From Aureobasidium sp. EXF-3400 (taxonomy: Eukaryota > Ascomycota > Dothideomycetes > Dothideales > Saccotheciaceae): a stretch of 64,000 nt of DNA. A model generated the notes under the pieces. That model saw only the letters and a program-made list of their open reading frames with translations. It made no database searches and was not told the origin of the DNA. Shown in pieces: positions 33,321-45,193 of the stretch. The position numbers and the translations under genes were made by a program. The stretch's first letter is position 1. The number at the start of each line of letters is the position of its first letter. Location of the stretch: the NCBI GenBank assembly GCA_024195585.1, contig SWBL01000247.1, forward strand, positions 1-64,000, in the 5' to 3' direction.

Positions 33321-34098
33321 ATGGCAGATCCTCCTCCAACCCCCACCGAGCTCAGCATCAAAAATCAAAGCACCTTCATCCTCTGGTTCCACCACTGCTA
33401 CATCGGCTGCCCATCAGCTTACCACACAACTCCTCCCTCGCCTGACATCACCTACATTCTCTCTTCCTTTGAGGATGATCTTTGGGCCGACACCAGCACT
33501 CTCGATGCCAAAGACGTCAAGATCTGGAGATTGGACTTGATGAGCAACAGCGACGGAGACGAGACCAAAAGGTCGCAGAAGCAGGGTGATGTGATGGCGA
33601 GTGTGGAAAGAGTAGAGGGATGGTTAAACAGCGTCGAGAAGGAGTGTGAGAAGTTGTTTGATGGTGAGTTACCCCCTCCTTCCCTGTCAACCTGTTGCAT
33701 CAGCCATCGTGCATTACGACCGTTACTAGAGAGGTGGTGACTAACAGCAAGCAGACTTCACAACCCCCTACATCTTCTACAACCCCAATGACACCAATCC
33801 CTCACGTCAAGGAGGCACACACATCTTCAACAATCCCACCGACGCAATCAAAAGCCTACCCCCTGGATACGCATTGATGCACAGAACCCGCGACGATCAA
33901 AAGAATCGCCAGGGAGACTTGCATCTCTGGGGTCATCCTTCTGGCAAGGAGTTCAACTCTGCTAAGAGGTTTGTGGTTCATTTGAAGTGGTTGGTTGAGG
34001 GGAAGAAGGGAGAGTGTGGTTGTGTGCTTTGTAGTCCTCCTCCACCTAAGCCAAAGAAGGCAAAGAAGGAAGAAGAAGAGGAGGAAGAGGAAGAATAA
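33321..34098 (+). CDS. Clr2-like (cryptic loci regulator 2 N-terminal) protein
   Basis: The model is join(33321..33663, 33755..34098), 228 aa. The intron starts GTGAGT and ends GCAG, with GACTAAC upstream. The second half reads LPPGYALMHRTRDDQKN, then LHLWGHPSGKEFNSAKRF, then HLKWLVEGKKGECGCVLC. I match this pattern to the N-terminal domain of Clr2-type silencing proteins and many fungal relatives. A Lys/Glu-rich tail follows. Fission yeast Clr2 is part of the SHREC silencing complex. This short single-domain form may only share the fold, so a chromatin role is tentative. Confidence 0.72.
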
Positions 34099-34265
34099 GG
34101 TGACGGGAAATAGAAAGTGGCATTTTCATATTGCTGCTATGGTCATGATAGAAGAGAACAAGGAGGGGGTATCGCAAGAATGGAAGAGAAGAACAAAGTA
34201 GAGCCACAACGCCAGTCCACAAACCTCACGGGAGGATACAAGAAACAAATCAGACGTCATGCTTT

Positions 34266-35537
34266 TCACTTGCCAACCTCTGCAAAGTGCTCCTGCTCGA
34301 TATAACTCCACTCTGGCACATCCTTGACCTTCTTCCACAGCTCTTTCTCCAATTTAATGGCAGCTTTGTGGTATGGTGTTTGCTCGGCATTATAACGTCT
34401 GCAGTTGACACAAATAAGAGTTGCGTCTCTGATGAAGTCCTCGGGAGTTTCGTAGGCGTCGTTTTCGAGTTTTTGTTCCATGGTGCTGAGGTCCATGGGT
34501 TGTTTGATAACTTCGTAGTAATCGAGAACTTCGTCTTTGTTGACGGGTTGAAGGAAGGGCCAAGCATGGGTGCTGTTCTGAAGGGCGGAGAGGAGGTGCA
34601 TGAGTTGAGAGTGGTTGGGATTGTGGCGGGGTTGACGAGCAAGGGCGTCCATGTCAAGACTCCAACCAGTTTCCTTGATGGCGGATATTGTGAGGGGGTC
34701 GATGGATGGCAGTGCATCGCCTTTTTTCAAGCCTTTCCACTGAGCTGGCGGAGGGTGGACTTCGAAGGACTTCGAGACGGCCTTGATCTTTGCGTGAACA
34801 GCGGCTTTTTGTTTGAGAAGTAGACGACCAGACTCAAGATAGCGAATTTTTGGGAGCATGCTACACTGCATGATGGTTCCTCCCTCGTAATCCTTGATGT
34901 AGCCCATCCACCGCGGCCGTTCGAGGGTAATCTCCTTGGTGAAGCCTTGCTTTTTGAAGTAGCCGATAGCGTAGTTGTCGGCGTAGGTCAGGAAGTGCAT
35001 GACGTCCGAGGTGGCCTTGACATAATCTTTCAAATGCGACATGAGGTGTGCGCCGTAACCTTTGACTTGCTGATCGCTGCTTATAGCGCAGAAGACGATT
35101 TCGGCGAACTGACGGCCCTTGAAGGGCCTGTAGGTGATGCCACCTACAACTTCCAGAGGCTTCTTGACGATAGCCATGGACAAGTGGGTGCGGTCGTAGA
35201 CGAGGCGGGCGATGTAGTCCTTGGGCATCTTAGGCAGTTGTTTTTGGAAGATACACTTGAGGCCTGTCAAGATGATGTAGCTCTCGTGGTCGCCATCGTT
35301 GTTGACGGCTCGGAACTCGATCTCGCCATTGCGCTCCTCGATGACGGCGGGTTTCTCGGGGAATGGAACTACGCGTGGTGCTGTAGACTGGACGGCGTCT
35401 CCGGTGTCGTGTTCAAGGGTGGGTGTGGGCGACGTTGACGACTTGAAGCGCTTGCTGTCCGTCACAGACTCGTCGGGCGACTCGGCTTTACGCTTGGCTG
35501 TAGACGTGGCCTCGTCCTTGACGACTGCTGGCGCCAT
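34266..35537 (-). CDS. gcn5: Histone acetyltransferase Gcn5
   Basis: A single-exon gene of 423 aa. A disordered basic N-terminus is followed by the GNAT catalytic domain (about 65-230). The general base Glu lies in [20 protein letters not shown] (about E146), with acetyl-CoA binding in [11 protein letters not shown] bromodomain lies at about 320-405 ([41 protein letters not shown]). This is the catalytic subunit of SAGA/ADA complexes, acetylating histone H3 at promoters. Length and domain order are normal. It is divergent to the VIT/vWA gene. Confidence 0.97.
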   Translation of the reverse strand: MAPAVVKDEATSTAKRKAESPDESVTDSKRFKSSTSPTPTLEHDTGDAVQSTAPRVVPFPEKPAVIEERNGEIEFRAVNNDGDHESYIILTGLKCIFQKQLPKMPKDYIARLVYDRTHLSMAIVKKPLEVVGGITYRPFKGRQFAEIVFCAISSDQQVKGYGAHLMSHLKDYVKATSDVMHFLTYADNYAIGYFKKQGFTKEITLERPRWMGYIKDYEGGTIMQCSMLPKIRYLESGRLLLKQKAAVHAKIKAVSKSFEVHPPPAQWKGLKKGDALPSIDPLTISAIKETGWSLDMDALARQPRHNPNHSQLMHLLSALQNSTHAWPFLQPVNKDEVLDYYEVIKQPMDLSTMEQKLENDAYETPEDFIRDATLICVNCRRYNAEQTPYHKAAIKLEKELWKKVKDVPEWSYIEQEHFAEVGK

Positions 35538-36082
35538 GATGCTTTGTCCTTGTCCTGCTGTCAGACGCGCCGCTGTCGCTCGTCGTTCGTCACTCGCATG
35601 TGAAGGTCAAGAGCTCGGACCTGCTGCCATCTGCGGAGAAATCTCTTGGCGTTTGCCTACTTCTCATCCTTTCTAGACACCACAGTTGCTTGTCTTGCCG
35701 CTGATCGAAGACTTTGAGCAACCGTTTCCCGATGGATTGTCCTGCAGCCTTGTGCGAGTCTTTGATATACTGTTACTTCCACGTAAGCTAAGATGAAACA
35801 AACTCATCAGGGTATAGGCAGCAACCCGTGACATGGTCAGACATGAATGGCTGCCTGGCTGTAAAAGCAACTACCCCCAGCGTAAGTCTGACTCTCTCTT
35901 TCCACGTACGACCTTTCTTTCACATCTGTCTCTTTCATACAGTTTTGGGTTCTCTTGGCAAATTCAGATAGCAAACACCTCGCGCTTCGTCTCCCAACTC
36001 CTTCCAACATACATAAATACCCCTTCAAACTCTCAATTCTTTCCATCACATCTACCACCTCTCGCACCGAGAGCCCCACATC
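35538..36082. promoter_or_regulatory. Divergent promoter of gcn5 and VIT/vWA genes
   Basis: 545 bp between two divergent starts. No further gene is seen. Confidence 0.4.
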
Positions 36083-38854
36083 ATGTCTTTTGGCAACCAC
36101 ATCTGTGGCTGTTACTACATAGCTTCCTATGACAGACGCACCTACCTTCCTCAGGTTCATCTGGACTCCCACACCACCATTACCCCTCTCTACTCTACCA
36201 CGAAACTCTCCCAAACCTTCCAAAATCCCACTGCAGACCAACTCCCAGAAACTCGCTACACTTTCCCCCTCTATGATGGTGTCACCGTGACTGCCTTCTC
36301 ATGTGCCATTGGTGACAAAGTCATCAAGGGCCATGTTGAACAAAAGGAGCAAGCTCGCAAGACCTTTAACAACGCCGTCAGCAGAGGCGAAACCGCTGGT
36401 CTTCTGGAATCTCTTCCCACCGGCGTCTTTGGAGTCACCCTTGGGAACATCCCCGCAAACACATCCATTCAAGTTGATATCATCTATGGAGGTGAGCTCA
36501 AGCACGATGCCCAGATCGACGGTCTGCGCTACGTTCTGCCAATCTCGATCGCTCGCCGTTACGGCTCTTACCCCGGCACACTTCTTCAAGTTGATTCAGC
36601 AGTTGCCAAGGGCATGAAGATTACTGTCGATATCGACATGGAAGGCTCCACCATTCGCAAAGTTCAGTGTCCTTCTGACCACCCCATCGCCTTGGACATG
36701 AACACCCTTTCTACCACCCTTGGTTCTACTCCTGATATGTCAAAGGCATCAGTAACGTTGACCCACGGCACAACCGAACTTCTTACGGATTTCGTCTTGC
36801 AAATCCTGATCGACGACATCGGTTCCCCAAAGGCCATCCTCGAGAAGCACTCGCTGCCTGGTCGTCAAGCCCTCATGGCGACATTCGTTCCACGCTTCAA
36901 CATCAAAGCCATCAGACCGGAAATTATCTTCATCGCAGATCAAAGTGGTAGTATGCGAGGCACCAAGAACACTGCTCTCGTTGCTGCCCTGAAGACATTC
37001 CTCAAGTCTCTGCCATCCGGTGTTCGCTTCAACATCTGCGCTTTCGGATCACACCACAGTTTCCTTTGGCAAAAGAGCGTCCCTTACAACCAGGAAAACT
37101 TCGACCTAGCTCTTGGCTTCGTCCAGGGCTTTACTGCCAGCTATGGTGGCACAGAGCTCTTGTCTCCTGTCAAGGCCGCCTTTGAATCGCATCACCCCGA
37201 CATGCCCTTGGAGCTCGTTGTTCTGACCGATGGTCAAATCTATGCTGAGTCTCAACTCTTCCATTACATCAACAGCCAGATTCATGAAAAGAAGGTCGAT
37301 GCCCGTTGCTTTGTGCTCGGTGTTGGCAGTAATGTCTCTCACACTTTGGTTGAAGGTTTCGCTCGCGCTGGTAACGGCGTTTCTCAGTTCATCACTGACG
37401 ATGAGGTCATGGACTTCAAGGTCATCCGTATGCTGAAGGCCGCTTTGTATCCCCATGTCAAGGACTATCGCTTGGAGATCAAGTACGATGACGTCGAGGA
37501 GGATTTCGAGATGATCGAGAGCGTGATGCCCAAGCAGGCGGCGGAAACTGCTAATCCTACTGTTCAGTCCAAGGCGCCGATCTCGTTGTTTAACCCGTCT
37601 GCCGACCTCAGCGATGCACCCGATGAGGACGCTGATCGCTATGCTCATCTTCCAAACATCGCCGTCCCCAAAATCATCCAAGCACCTCACGTCATCTTTC
37701 CTCTGTTGCCCTACAGCCGCACTACTGTGTACCTACTTCTACAAGACATGGAAAAGATTCCCAAGTCTGTCGTGCTACACGGTACCTGCCCTGACGGCCC
37801 GCTGACGCTGGAGATTCCTATCAAGAAAATTGACAACCCCAATTACACTGTCAACACTCTCACAGCCAAGCGAGTCATCCAGGAACTTGAAGAAGGCAGA
37901 GGCTGGTTGAAGACCGCACAGGAGGGTACCGAGCTGATCAAGGACAAACACTCCTCCCGTTTTGATGAGCTTGTTGAGAAGGAAGTCGTCCGTCTCGGTA
38001 TCGACTACCAAGTTGCCAACAAATGGTGCTCCTTCGTTGCCGTCGAGCCTAACAACAATGGTCAGGGGACTACTGAGAACGAGATTGAGCAGGAATCTAG
38101 TCCCGGATCTGACATTGCCCATCGAAAGGCTAAGAAACCTCGCTACAAGAAGAAAATGGCCGCTTCATACAGGTCTAATGTGATTGAGGACGAGGATTAC
38201 GATTCTGATTTGCGGCAGTATAGCATGGTGCAGCCTCAGATGCAGCAGGCTCAGACGGCGCAGATGCCCGTACACCCTCGCTCGTTCAGAGACGTAGCCG
38301 TCATGCGAAGTGCACCTCCCGCCCGTGCTGTTTATGGAAGAGGTGGAAGAGCACCAGGTGCATCTCCATCTCTTCCACCTATGTCCTTTCAATGTGCAGC
38401 TCCTGCACCTGCCGCCGCTCCATGTGCATCTGCTGCTCCTTCCGCTCCTCCGGAAGCTTTTCGCTCGTTTGCCTCTTCCGCCTCATATCCCATGGCATTC
38501 GATCTCGAAGACACACCTTTTGATTCCGAGCAGGTTTCTGCCATTCCTACCAACGACACTTTGGCAGCTGTCCGTGCGCTTGTTGACCTCCAGTCATTCG
38601 ATGGCCATTGGGACTGCAATGAGGCTCTCAATACCTTCTTCGCCCGTGAAGTTGTCAAGATGAAGGATGCTGGAGCTCAAGAGAACCCAGTTCTGGCTAC
38701 TGTGTTGGTGCTAGCATGGTTGAAGACCTCGGCAGCTCAGTACTTCGATCTATGGGAGATGGTTGCGGACAAGGGTACTGCATGGCTGTCGACTCAGGAA
38801 AACTCCGAGCTACTTATGAACACTGCCATGAGCACTATCAAGGACCGCACTTGA
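36083..38854 (+). CDS. VIT and von Willebrand A domain protein
   Basis: A single-exon gene of 923 aa. The VIT domain occupies about residues 1-150 (TRYTFPLYDGVTVTAFSCAI, GLLESLPTGVFGVTLGNIPA). A vWA domain at about 275-460 has an intact metal site (FIADQSGSM, then YGGTELL and VVLTDG). A Lys-rich segment (RKAKKPRYKKK) and a Pro/Ala-rich region follow. A conserved C-terminal block contains LVDLQSFDGHWDC and VLVLAWLKTSAAQYFDLWEM. This is the domain order of animal inter-alpha-trypsin/PARP4-like proteins and of many fungal VIT-vWA proteins. They are thought to mediate protein binding; the fungal role is not known. No signal peptide is seen. Confidence 0.92.
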   Translation: MSFGNHICGCYYIASYDRRTYLPQVHLDSHTTITPLYSTTKLSQTFQNPTADQLPETRYTFPLYDGVTVTAFSCAIGDKVIKGHVEQKEQARKTFNNAVSRGETAGLLESLPTGVFGVTLGNIPANTSIQVDIIYGGELKHDAQIDGLRYVLPISIARRYGSYPGTLLQVDSAVAKGMKITVDIDMEGSTIRKVQCPSDHPIALDMNTLSTTLGSTPDMSKASVTLTHGTTELLTDFVLQILIDDIGSPKAILEKHSLPGRQALMATFVPRFNIKAIRPEIIFIADQSGSMRGTKNTALVAALKTFLKSLPSGVRFNICAFGSHHSFLWQKSVPYNQENFDLALGFVQGFTASYGGTELLSPVKAAFESHHPDMPLELVVLTDGQIYAESQLFHYINSQIHEKKVDARCFVLGVGSNVSHTLVEGFARAGNGVSQFITDDEVMDFKVIRMLKAALYPHVKDYRLEIKYDDVEEDFEMIESVMPKQAAETANPTVQSKAPISLFNPSADLSDAPDEDADRYAHLPNIAVPKIIQAPHVIFPLLPYSRTTVYLLLQDMEKIPKSVVLHGTCPDGPLTLEIPIKKIDNPNYTVNTLTAKRVIQELEEGRGWLKTAQEGTELIKDKHSSRFDELVEKEVVRLGIDYQVANKWCSFVAVEPNNNGQGTTENEIEQESSPGSDIAHRKAKKPRYKKKMAASYRSNVIEDEDYDSDLRQYSMVQPQMQQAQTAQMPVHPRSFRDVAVMRSAPPARAVYGRGGRAPGASPSLPPMSFQCAAPAPAAAPCASAAPSAPPEAFRSFASSASYPMAFDLEDTPFDSEQVSAIPTNDTLAAVRALVDLQSFDGHWDCNEALNTFFAREVVKMKDAGAQENPVLATVLVLAWLKTSAAQYFDLWEMVADKGTAWLSTQENSELLMNTAMSTIKDRT

Positions 38855-40142
38855 GACTTGGAAAAGCTTTGTCCATACATGAGGTGCAAAGCCGGGGAAG
38901 AAGATTGGGCAGCTGAGTGCAGCGAACGCCGGAACATGGAGTCGAAGAAGGTTTGTATTTTTATGGGTTATGGATCAGTAGTCTAGCGCTGGAGAGCAGG
39001 AAACAGTGAGAGCTCTCATCAAACACTCGATTATGCTCTTTTTGCAAACCTGACGGAGAAGCAGAGAGGTAGAAAAATATGCTGCGAGCCGGTAGTTTTA
39101 GATAGCCTGCAAAATGAATGTTCACGGTTTCGACCAAGATTTAAGATGATCAAAGAGTGACTGAGAATCATGACAAGAGCAGGCTGCACTTCCAGCAGGT
39201 AATCATCGCACGAGCTTGCTTTCCTTCGGAGTGGTCAGCTACAGATTAATCTCTTCATAGTACATAACTAACATCCTTTTCAAACAACATCAAAACAATG
39301 TCCTCTCAATCTGCACAACAACAATAACAAAACATATGATGTGCCAGCAAAAAACCAGCGCCGAAGCTCTTTGGGAAAACTCCCGTTCTCATTCCCTTGA
39401 TCAAAGTTCACCCAATGACGGACATTAGGCTGCTGTTTCAGCAAATTCAAGACAGTACACGGCGGGATTTGAACGGTGGTTTTATTGTCAAATGCAGTCG
39501 AGGCGTGAGTGTAAGCCGTTACACCACTCAGCCTGATTACAGGGGAAATGGTATCTGGGGTGAATATGTAGGCTACTGAGAGGATTGAAGGGGAGATAGG
39601 CTTGTTGGCTCTTTCCCCTCTCTATAAATCCATGATGACATGTGCTTTCATTCACGTTCGAGTGTTCGTAAATGTCCATGTGTTGTTGAAAAGATGCCGC
39701 TGCTGACTGATTCCTGAGTTGAGTTGCGGCCAGCAGCACCTGCCAACGCAAACCAATAGGAATACCATTGGGAGGAGATAAATGTTCTTGGAGTTCACCG
39801 CTCTTTTCGATAGATTCATGATCGCAAGTGTTTTGATTATGGTTAGAAGTTTGTCAAAGTCTTCTTGTCGCTCAAATCATGCCACTGGTGCCTTATCCCT
39901 AACTTGATCTCTGGCCAACACGTGTCAAAGCGTGATTTCCCACAAACTGATAGGAGCACCAACACATGTGACCTTGAAAGGAACGGAATTAACGTACGCC
40001 CTCAGTTTTGTTCTCTTCGCTTCCTCTTTCACACTTCCTTCTCTCAAATCTCTTCTCGCTCCTCCTCATCTCAGAACATCCATCCACAATTTGTGATACG
40101 CTCTCCACGACACAAATCTCCCTCCAGAACCAGAAGTCCAAG
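38855..40142. other. 1.3 kb intergenic region with a tRNA-like element
   Basis: No protein gene is supported. A degenerate tRNA-like sequence lies at about 39452-39540. The right end is the promoter of the next gene. Confidence 0.4.
39452..39540 (-). other. Degenerate tRNA-like sequence
   Basis: The minus strand has a D-arm-like GAGTGGTGTAACGG and a T-loop-like GTTCAAATC, about 65 bp apart, as in a tRNA gene. However, the T stem (CACCG against CCCGC) and the acceptor do not pair. A hairpin GTGTAA-CGGC-TTACAC lies inside. It is probably a decayed tRNA gene, or one with unusual inserts that I could not resolve. Confidence 0.35.
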
Positions 40143-40655
40143 ATGGCTTCCAAGCAAGCACTCTCGTCGACTTCAACGCTCGCATCTGTTCAAGCCAACT
40201 CGCGATCAACAGGTTTTCTGGACCTACCACTCGAAGTTCGAATCATGATCTACACCAAAATCACCAGAAGACCAGAGAACCACTACACAACCGGCGAAAT
40301 CCATCTCGAAGGCATACTCCCATCGATCCTTTGCACCAACTCACAGATAACCCGCGAGATCTACCAGTTCTGCACGGTGACGGCAACATTCAGATACAAG
40401 ATGATCGGGTACGGACCAGAGGGTATCTTCTGCTTCTTAGTCTGGCGCCGGTTACGAGAGATTGCCCAGAGACTGATGAGTTTCAATGCCCAAGCACACC
40501 ACGGAGGAATCGTGTTAAATATTATGCTCAGGTGCACCCGTTTCGAATGCCTAGAAGAAGAGGGATGCAGTTCTTGCAAATTCCACGCTGAGCACGAATA
40601 TGGCAGGCCGATTGAAGCGATAGGGCTCGAAAGACGATTAATCACTCTGATATAA
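40143..40655 (+). CDS. Small fungal protein with LPLEVRxMIY (F-box/2EXR-like) motif
   Basis: A single-exon frame of 170 aa from the ATG at 40143. Residues from about 24 read GFLDLPLEVRIMIYTKITRR, the start of the F-box-like/2EXR regions common in filamentous fungal families. A Cys-rich stretch (FECLEEEGCSSCKFH) follows. After the TAA at 40653-40655, the same frame stays open to a TAG at 41004-41006 with protein-like content (LDSDYTFFSERLFLSILQLS). The gene may therefore have lost its C-terminal 117 codons to a single CAA-to-TAA change. Function unknown. Confidence 0.65.
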   Translation: MASKQALSSTSTLASVQANSRSTGFLDLPLEVRIMIYTKITRRPENHYTTGEIHLEGILPSILCTNSQITREIYQFCTVTATFRYKMIGYGPEGIFCFLVWRRLREIAQRLMSFNAQAHHGGIVLNIMLRCTRFECLEEEGCSSCKFHAEHEYGRPIEAIGLERRLITLI

Positions 40656-41006
40656 CCAGCGCTGTATAACCATGGGAAAGGGACTGCAGTGCTACGACAA
40701 AGATGCTGGTCTGGATATTGCTGTTCTTTCCGAAAAGATTCTTTGGCCAAGAACTATCCCAGAACATACATATCCCCACGACTGCACATGGGCACGGCTT
40801 ACAGATCTCTGGACTCGGACTATACATTCTTCAGCGAGCGCCTTTTCCTCAGCATCTTACAGTTGTCTTTTTATTCGCTGCATACCGCGTTCTGGATCAC
40901 CTCGAGCATTGCAGCCTGCGAATATCCACCAGAACCAATTTCAGCTGCCGAACACTTTGAGCATCATTCATCTGGTATGACCAGGTATCGAAAGCTGGTT
41001 AGCTAG

Positions 41007-41778
41007 CACGCCATCTTCTATCGCTGTGTTCAAATTGAGAAGCGTGGAGGAAACAACATCAGTCATACTGGCCTAGGAGTCATGTTCTTCCTCCAGATGT
41101 CCAAGGCCGCAGCTGCAGCAGAGAGTTCAAGCTGGTGGGTGAGCAAAGCGTACGGGAGGCTCAAAAAGGATTATGTAACCTATGAGGCCATATCATCTTC
41201 TACACATAGTTCATGAAACCGTCCAGAGTACTCGACCTTGAGAGCTCTCTGCACGGCTAAGCGTCGGCAGGTCCTGATTAGTCAGCATTTACTCGACTGC
41301 ACCCCCTCCAACTTCACCACGTCGGGCTTCTACAGACTTTAGACATTCTAATAGTGGCCCTCAAAAACACAAGTTATCACAACATGACACAGAAACCCTT
41401 ATGAAAGTGTAAAGGCATCATAGAGGCCTGCTTTGTGCTTGATCAGGGCCGTCTGAACCCCCCGATCAACGTACAATGATATACTTCGTCCCATCAAGAT
41501 TGCAGAGATGGACACGTCAACGAGCCTTCTCGCGGCGCCGTTGATGGTGATGTGTGTTTTTCGTTTATATCATGAGCCTTCTCCGGAATCCCTATGTTGT
41601 CGCGGTAACCCCTAGCTTTCAGCTGGCTAGTCTCGTTGACCGCAAACATCGCCTGGCCCTCTTAATCGCAAACACTTCCCTATCTGATTTGTCGCAAACA
41701 CCCGAAGTTGACGACGAACCAAACAAGCACGACTGTCGATTTTCTCTTCTTCTGGGAAATGCCAATTCTCCCTTGAAG
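41007..41778. other. Intergenic region
   Basis: No supported gene or repeat is seen. Confidence 0.35.
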
Positions 41779-42947
41779 ATGTCGACTCAACTGCGTACAG
41801 ATCCTCGCCGGCCAGATCTTCATCTATCAGCTCGACCTGTTTTCTCACGTCTCACTTTGTCTCTCGAAGGTACCCCGTCGGAATCCACAAAACAAGAAGA
41901 TCGATGGTACAGACACGCTGAAAGAGTCATGTGCTCAATCTTCTGCGCCAAAGAAGAACAATATGACAGCTGGGCCGTACGTGCTGTGGGATCCAAGTGG
42001 AACGATGATCCTAACGGCTACTCGATCGGCATCATCATATCGAAGATACGAACCATTCTTGAAGCAAATGACAAGACCACATCTGTGGTTTACAGACTCC
42101 GGTGTATCGTCTGGCTAGGCCTTCTCATACAGTCTTAGGAAGAAGCTGAGGTATACACTTGCATCCAAAACACGCTATGGCCGTTGCTGATGTCTTATAG
42201 GTTCTCAAATGGTTGTGTTGTCAAGAATATATGCTGTATCGATGCCGTGGCGGCATGGCTGATTTCGGCATCGAGTTTTGGCTGGAGACCTTGTGCATAC
42301 GCACTGTACTAGCACTGCCACGCATACACTCAGAGCTAATGACCACGACGGGGCCTGTGGGCGAGCAGTTTGGGACTGCCTTGCCATCAGTGATCGCGAA
42401 TCCCCGTTTCATCGTATGTTCCTCGGGTTTCTTGCAAGTCTTGGTCGGCGGATACGGTGGGGCTCGTACCACATCTCTTCAGGCTAACGGAAGTCCCCGA
42501 ATCGAACTCGCAACTATGAAATATCTGCGAATCCTCGAGCAAAAAGAGATCTCTATCCATGATGCCCTACAGATTCTTGGCACGAGAATCAAGCGAAGGA
42601 GAGATGACCTCGCAGCTTACCGCAAGCAGATCAACGACATCATCAAATCATCTTCAGATTGGACACATGAAGATCTGGATACCATCATGAAGCATCTCAA
42701 ATTTGCACAGGCCACAGGAAAGAACGACATGGAAATCTGGCGCCGTCTTGATATAAAGAGACAATCGGCTCTCATCACGATTGAGCGGTTGCAGGATCTG
42801 TTGGATCTGAAGAAGAAGAAGAAGGCAAATCACAACAAGAACAAAAACAAGAACAGGGTCGCAAGAAAGAAGGAAGTAAAGCAGGCCAAGGGAACAGCCA
42901 GCCAAGGAGACACTGATGATGAGGCCGAGGAACCCCGTCCCATTTAG
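41779..42947 (+). CDS. Unrecognised protein with Lys-rich tail
   Basis: A tentative model is join(41779..42087, 42139..42150, 42201..42947), 355 aa, using a 12-nt exon (Glu-Glu-Ala-Glu) between two introns of about 50 nt. This joins DKTTSV-EEAE-VLKWLCCQEY in one frame. A further 69-bp stretch (42415-42483, GTATGT...TTCAG) also looks like an intron but keeps the frame if retained. The C-terminal part is helical (LRILEQKEISIHDALQIL, then WTHEDLDTIMKHLKF) and ends in a Lys/Asn-rich tract. No domain is recognised. The exon joins are the weakest in this annotation, and the 42201-42947 frame is the surest part. Confidence 0.5.
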
Positions 42948-43608
42948 GGATGTCTCGGCAGTGGATCCTTGTTCTGGAGACAGATAGCTCATGTGGCTCA
43001 ACAGGCTACTGATGGTTGTAAGGATTGGAATGTCTAGACAGTAAGAGAACGCGATGGGTCGATGGAAGAGAGGTAGTGCAGTAGGTCTTCATTCGTTCAG
43101 TCTCCCCAATACACACTGGTGGTGGTGCAGTTCAACAAAGCATCAACAGAACAGAGCGCGCGAAAGAAGTGACTTGTGGCAAGCGCGAATCTCCGAAGCG
43201 CATGCCTCTCACCGATGGATTTCATACTGTCATTTTCTGATCATACGAGTCGCGGGAACAATGCACGAGGGTGTCTTGTGGTGTGGTGTAACTGGTTGGA
43301 GGGTGAGTAACCACGCAAGCGTTGGAAAGCTAGGTTGGAAAGCTAGGTTGACGTCGAGCATGTCTCTCATCTGTACATCCCATTCTATCATTTACCAAAT
43401 GTAAAGGGGACAGTCAAAATGCACAAGGGATGCACGTTTGTATTGTTGTGATTCAAGGATTATATTCTCTCGGCGTTTGCTCGTCGCCGTGTTGTCGTTT
43501 GCAAACCCCCACTATCACTCGCACATCCGTCAATTCACCATTCGAGCTCGAAAACATCTTCAGTCTGCCAGCAGCATCACTCTTGTCACACACGCCAATT
43601 CTACCAAC
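42948..43608. other. Intergenic region
   Basis: No gene is supported. A perfect 13-base tandem repeat (GTTGGAAAGCTAG twice) lies at 43321-43346. Confidence 0.4.
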
Positions 43609-44355
43609 ATGGCATCGTATCGTGGCACTCCCATCTCGGAGTTACGTGAGCAATACGTAAGTATGCGCAAATCCTAGCATCATCAACTACTTACTAACCG
43701 GTTACAGATGCGAGAGCAGATGTTCTCCGCCATGTTCGAGCATGTCATGGACGGCCCCGGTATCCTCTTCGAAGCCGAGCCAAAGCAATCCGAGCAGCAA
43801 GAACAACGCATCTGGGAAATCGACAGCGACGAGGAAGCGAAGGAGGAAAAGAAGCGCGCAAAGAACAAGAGAAAGTACCAGCGCAAGAAGGAGAAGGCTC
43901 AAGCTGAGAAGGCCGAGCTCCAGAGTCAGAAGTCAGAGTCCAAGGATACCATCTCTCAAGGTCTTGCCGACATGTCTATTCAGGATGCGCCAACTGTTCC
44001 TACCGACGAACCCGAGTCGAGCAGTGACGCTGCAAACACCGTACCTCCTATCCAGCCCAAGCTATCAAAGCGCCAAAAGAAGACCTTGCTCAAGAAGACC
44101 AAACAAGCCCAGGCCGCAATCTCTATTCCCGAACTCAGTCGTTCCTCCAGTATCAACGACACCGCCTCTGAGTCCAGCCATGCCAAGTCCAAGTTTACCA
44201 ACGATGACCAGAGCGAGAATGAAAACAAGAGCAAGAGTCAGAGCGGTGTTCACGAAAAGCAGAACAGCAAGTGTGAGGGTCGAGAGGATGAAGTTGCTAC
44301 TGAGTCCGAGGTTGAGGCCGTGATGGAAACTATCGCAAAGCGTTTCGGTCAATGA
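43609..44355 (+). CDS. Unrecognised charged protein
   Basis: The model is join(43609..43656, 43708..44355), 231 aa. The intron has GTAAGT, CTAAC and ACAG, all canonical. The N-terminus reads ASYRGTPISELREQYMREQM. A Lys/Arg/Glu-rich helical segment (KEEKKRAKNKRKYQRKKEKA) follows, then a Ser/Asp-rich disordered half, and a final short helix (EAVMETIAKRFGQ). The composition suggests a nuclear or RNA-associated protein, but no domain is recognised. Confidence 0.75.
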
Positions 44356-44725
44356 AGAGGGACTTCCTGTACCGAAGATACATGAAGGGCCGGCTTATGT
44401 ACAATATCGACCCAAGAAGAGAGTCCCAGATGGAGGGTGGTTGGTACTTCTGTATTTCCTTCCTTCGCAGAATCCAGCCAGAAATCCCGAAGGCTGTTCT
44501 TGCTTATCTAAGTCCCAAAGACGATCAGTTGTTGCGATTCAGTGTTGTAATGCCCCATAAATATCAGCATCAATCACCTCTTGAGATAATTGCAAGGTTG
44601 AATCGAGGAGCAAGTGAGGCCGTCGTGTACAGAATATTTTTGAGCCGCATACGTCATCCACCACCTCTTCAATGCATCTCCTCCTCTCTTCTCCCGCCCT
44701 CTTTCTCGGTCAATACATAACGACA
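44356..44725. other. Intergenic region
   Basis: No gene is supported between the two small genes. Confidence 0.35.
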
Positions 44726-45193
44726 ATGACTGGTCAAACCGTGTGGTCAACCCCTCGCAAGGGCCGTGTTCTCTACGATGCCGTACAATGGCGCAAAGCT
44801 GGTGGTTTAATTCACAAACTCGCACTCAAACGCAAGGAAGAGGATGTTGACTGGCCTTCGACTAACAGCGTACGCCGCTGGCTTCAGCATTACGATACAC
44901 TCAAAAAGCGCAACCCTCAAAAGTCCGAGAGAGAGCTCCTGGATGAGGCCTCTCGTAGCGGTCGAACCTACCCACTCGGACATCGGGCTAAAATATCTGG
45001 CGGTGTACTCGATGAATTGGCCGATGGTACACCAACAATAAGTGGAAAGACTCGCGAGTATTGGATGGAAAAAACCAAGGCCAGCAAATCGGTTATCAAG
45101 CGTGCAGAGAAGCAAATCTTGACAATGCCTACTGTGGAAAATCGGCCGCCAGGATATCGAACTCCCGAGCCGCCCGAAACTTCGCGGTCATGA
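44726..45193 (+). CDS. Small unrecognised basic protein
   Basis: A single-exon frame of 155 aa. The sequence is basic and helical (GLIHKLALKRKEEDVDWPST, then VRRWLQHYDTLKKRNPQKSE) with a Pro-rich end (RPPGYRTPEPPE). The RRWLQHY..LKKR region could be a DNA-binding helix pair, but this is a guess. No homologue is recognised. It could also be part of a longer gene with missing exons. Confidence 0.5.
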   Translation: MTGQTVWSTPRKGRVLYDAVQWRKAGGLIHKLALKRKEEDVDWPSTNSVRRWLQHYDTLKKRNPQKSERELLDEASRSGRTYPLGHRAKISGGVLDELADGTPTISGKTREYWMEKTKASKSVIKRAEKQILTMPTVENRPPGYRTPEPPETSRS

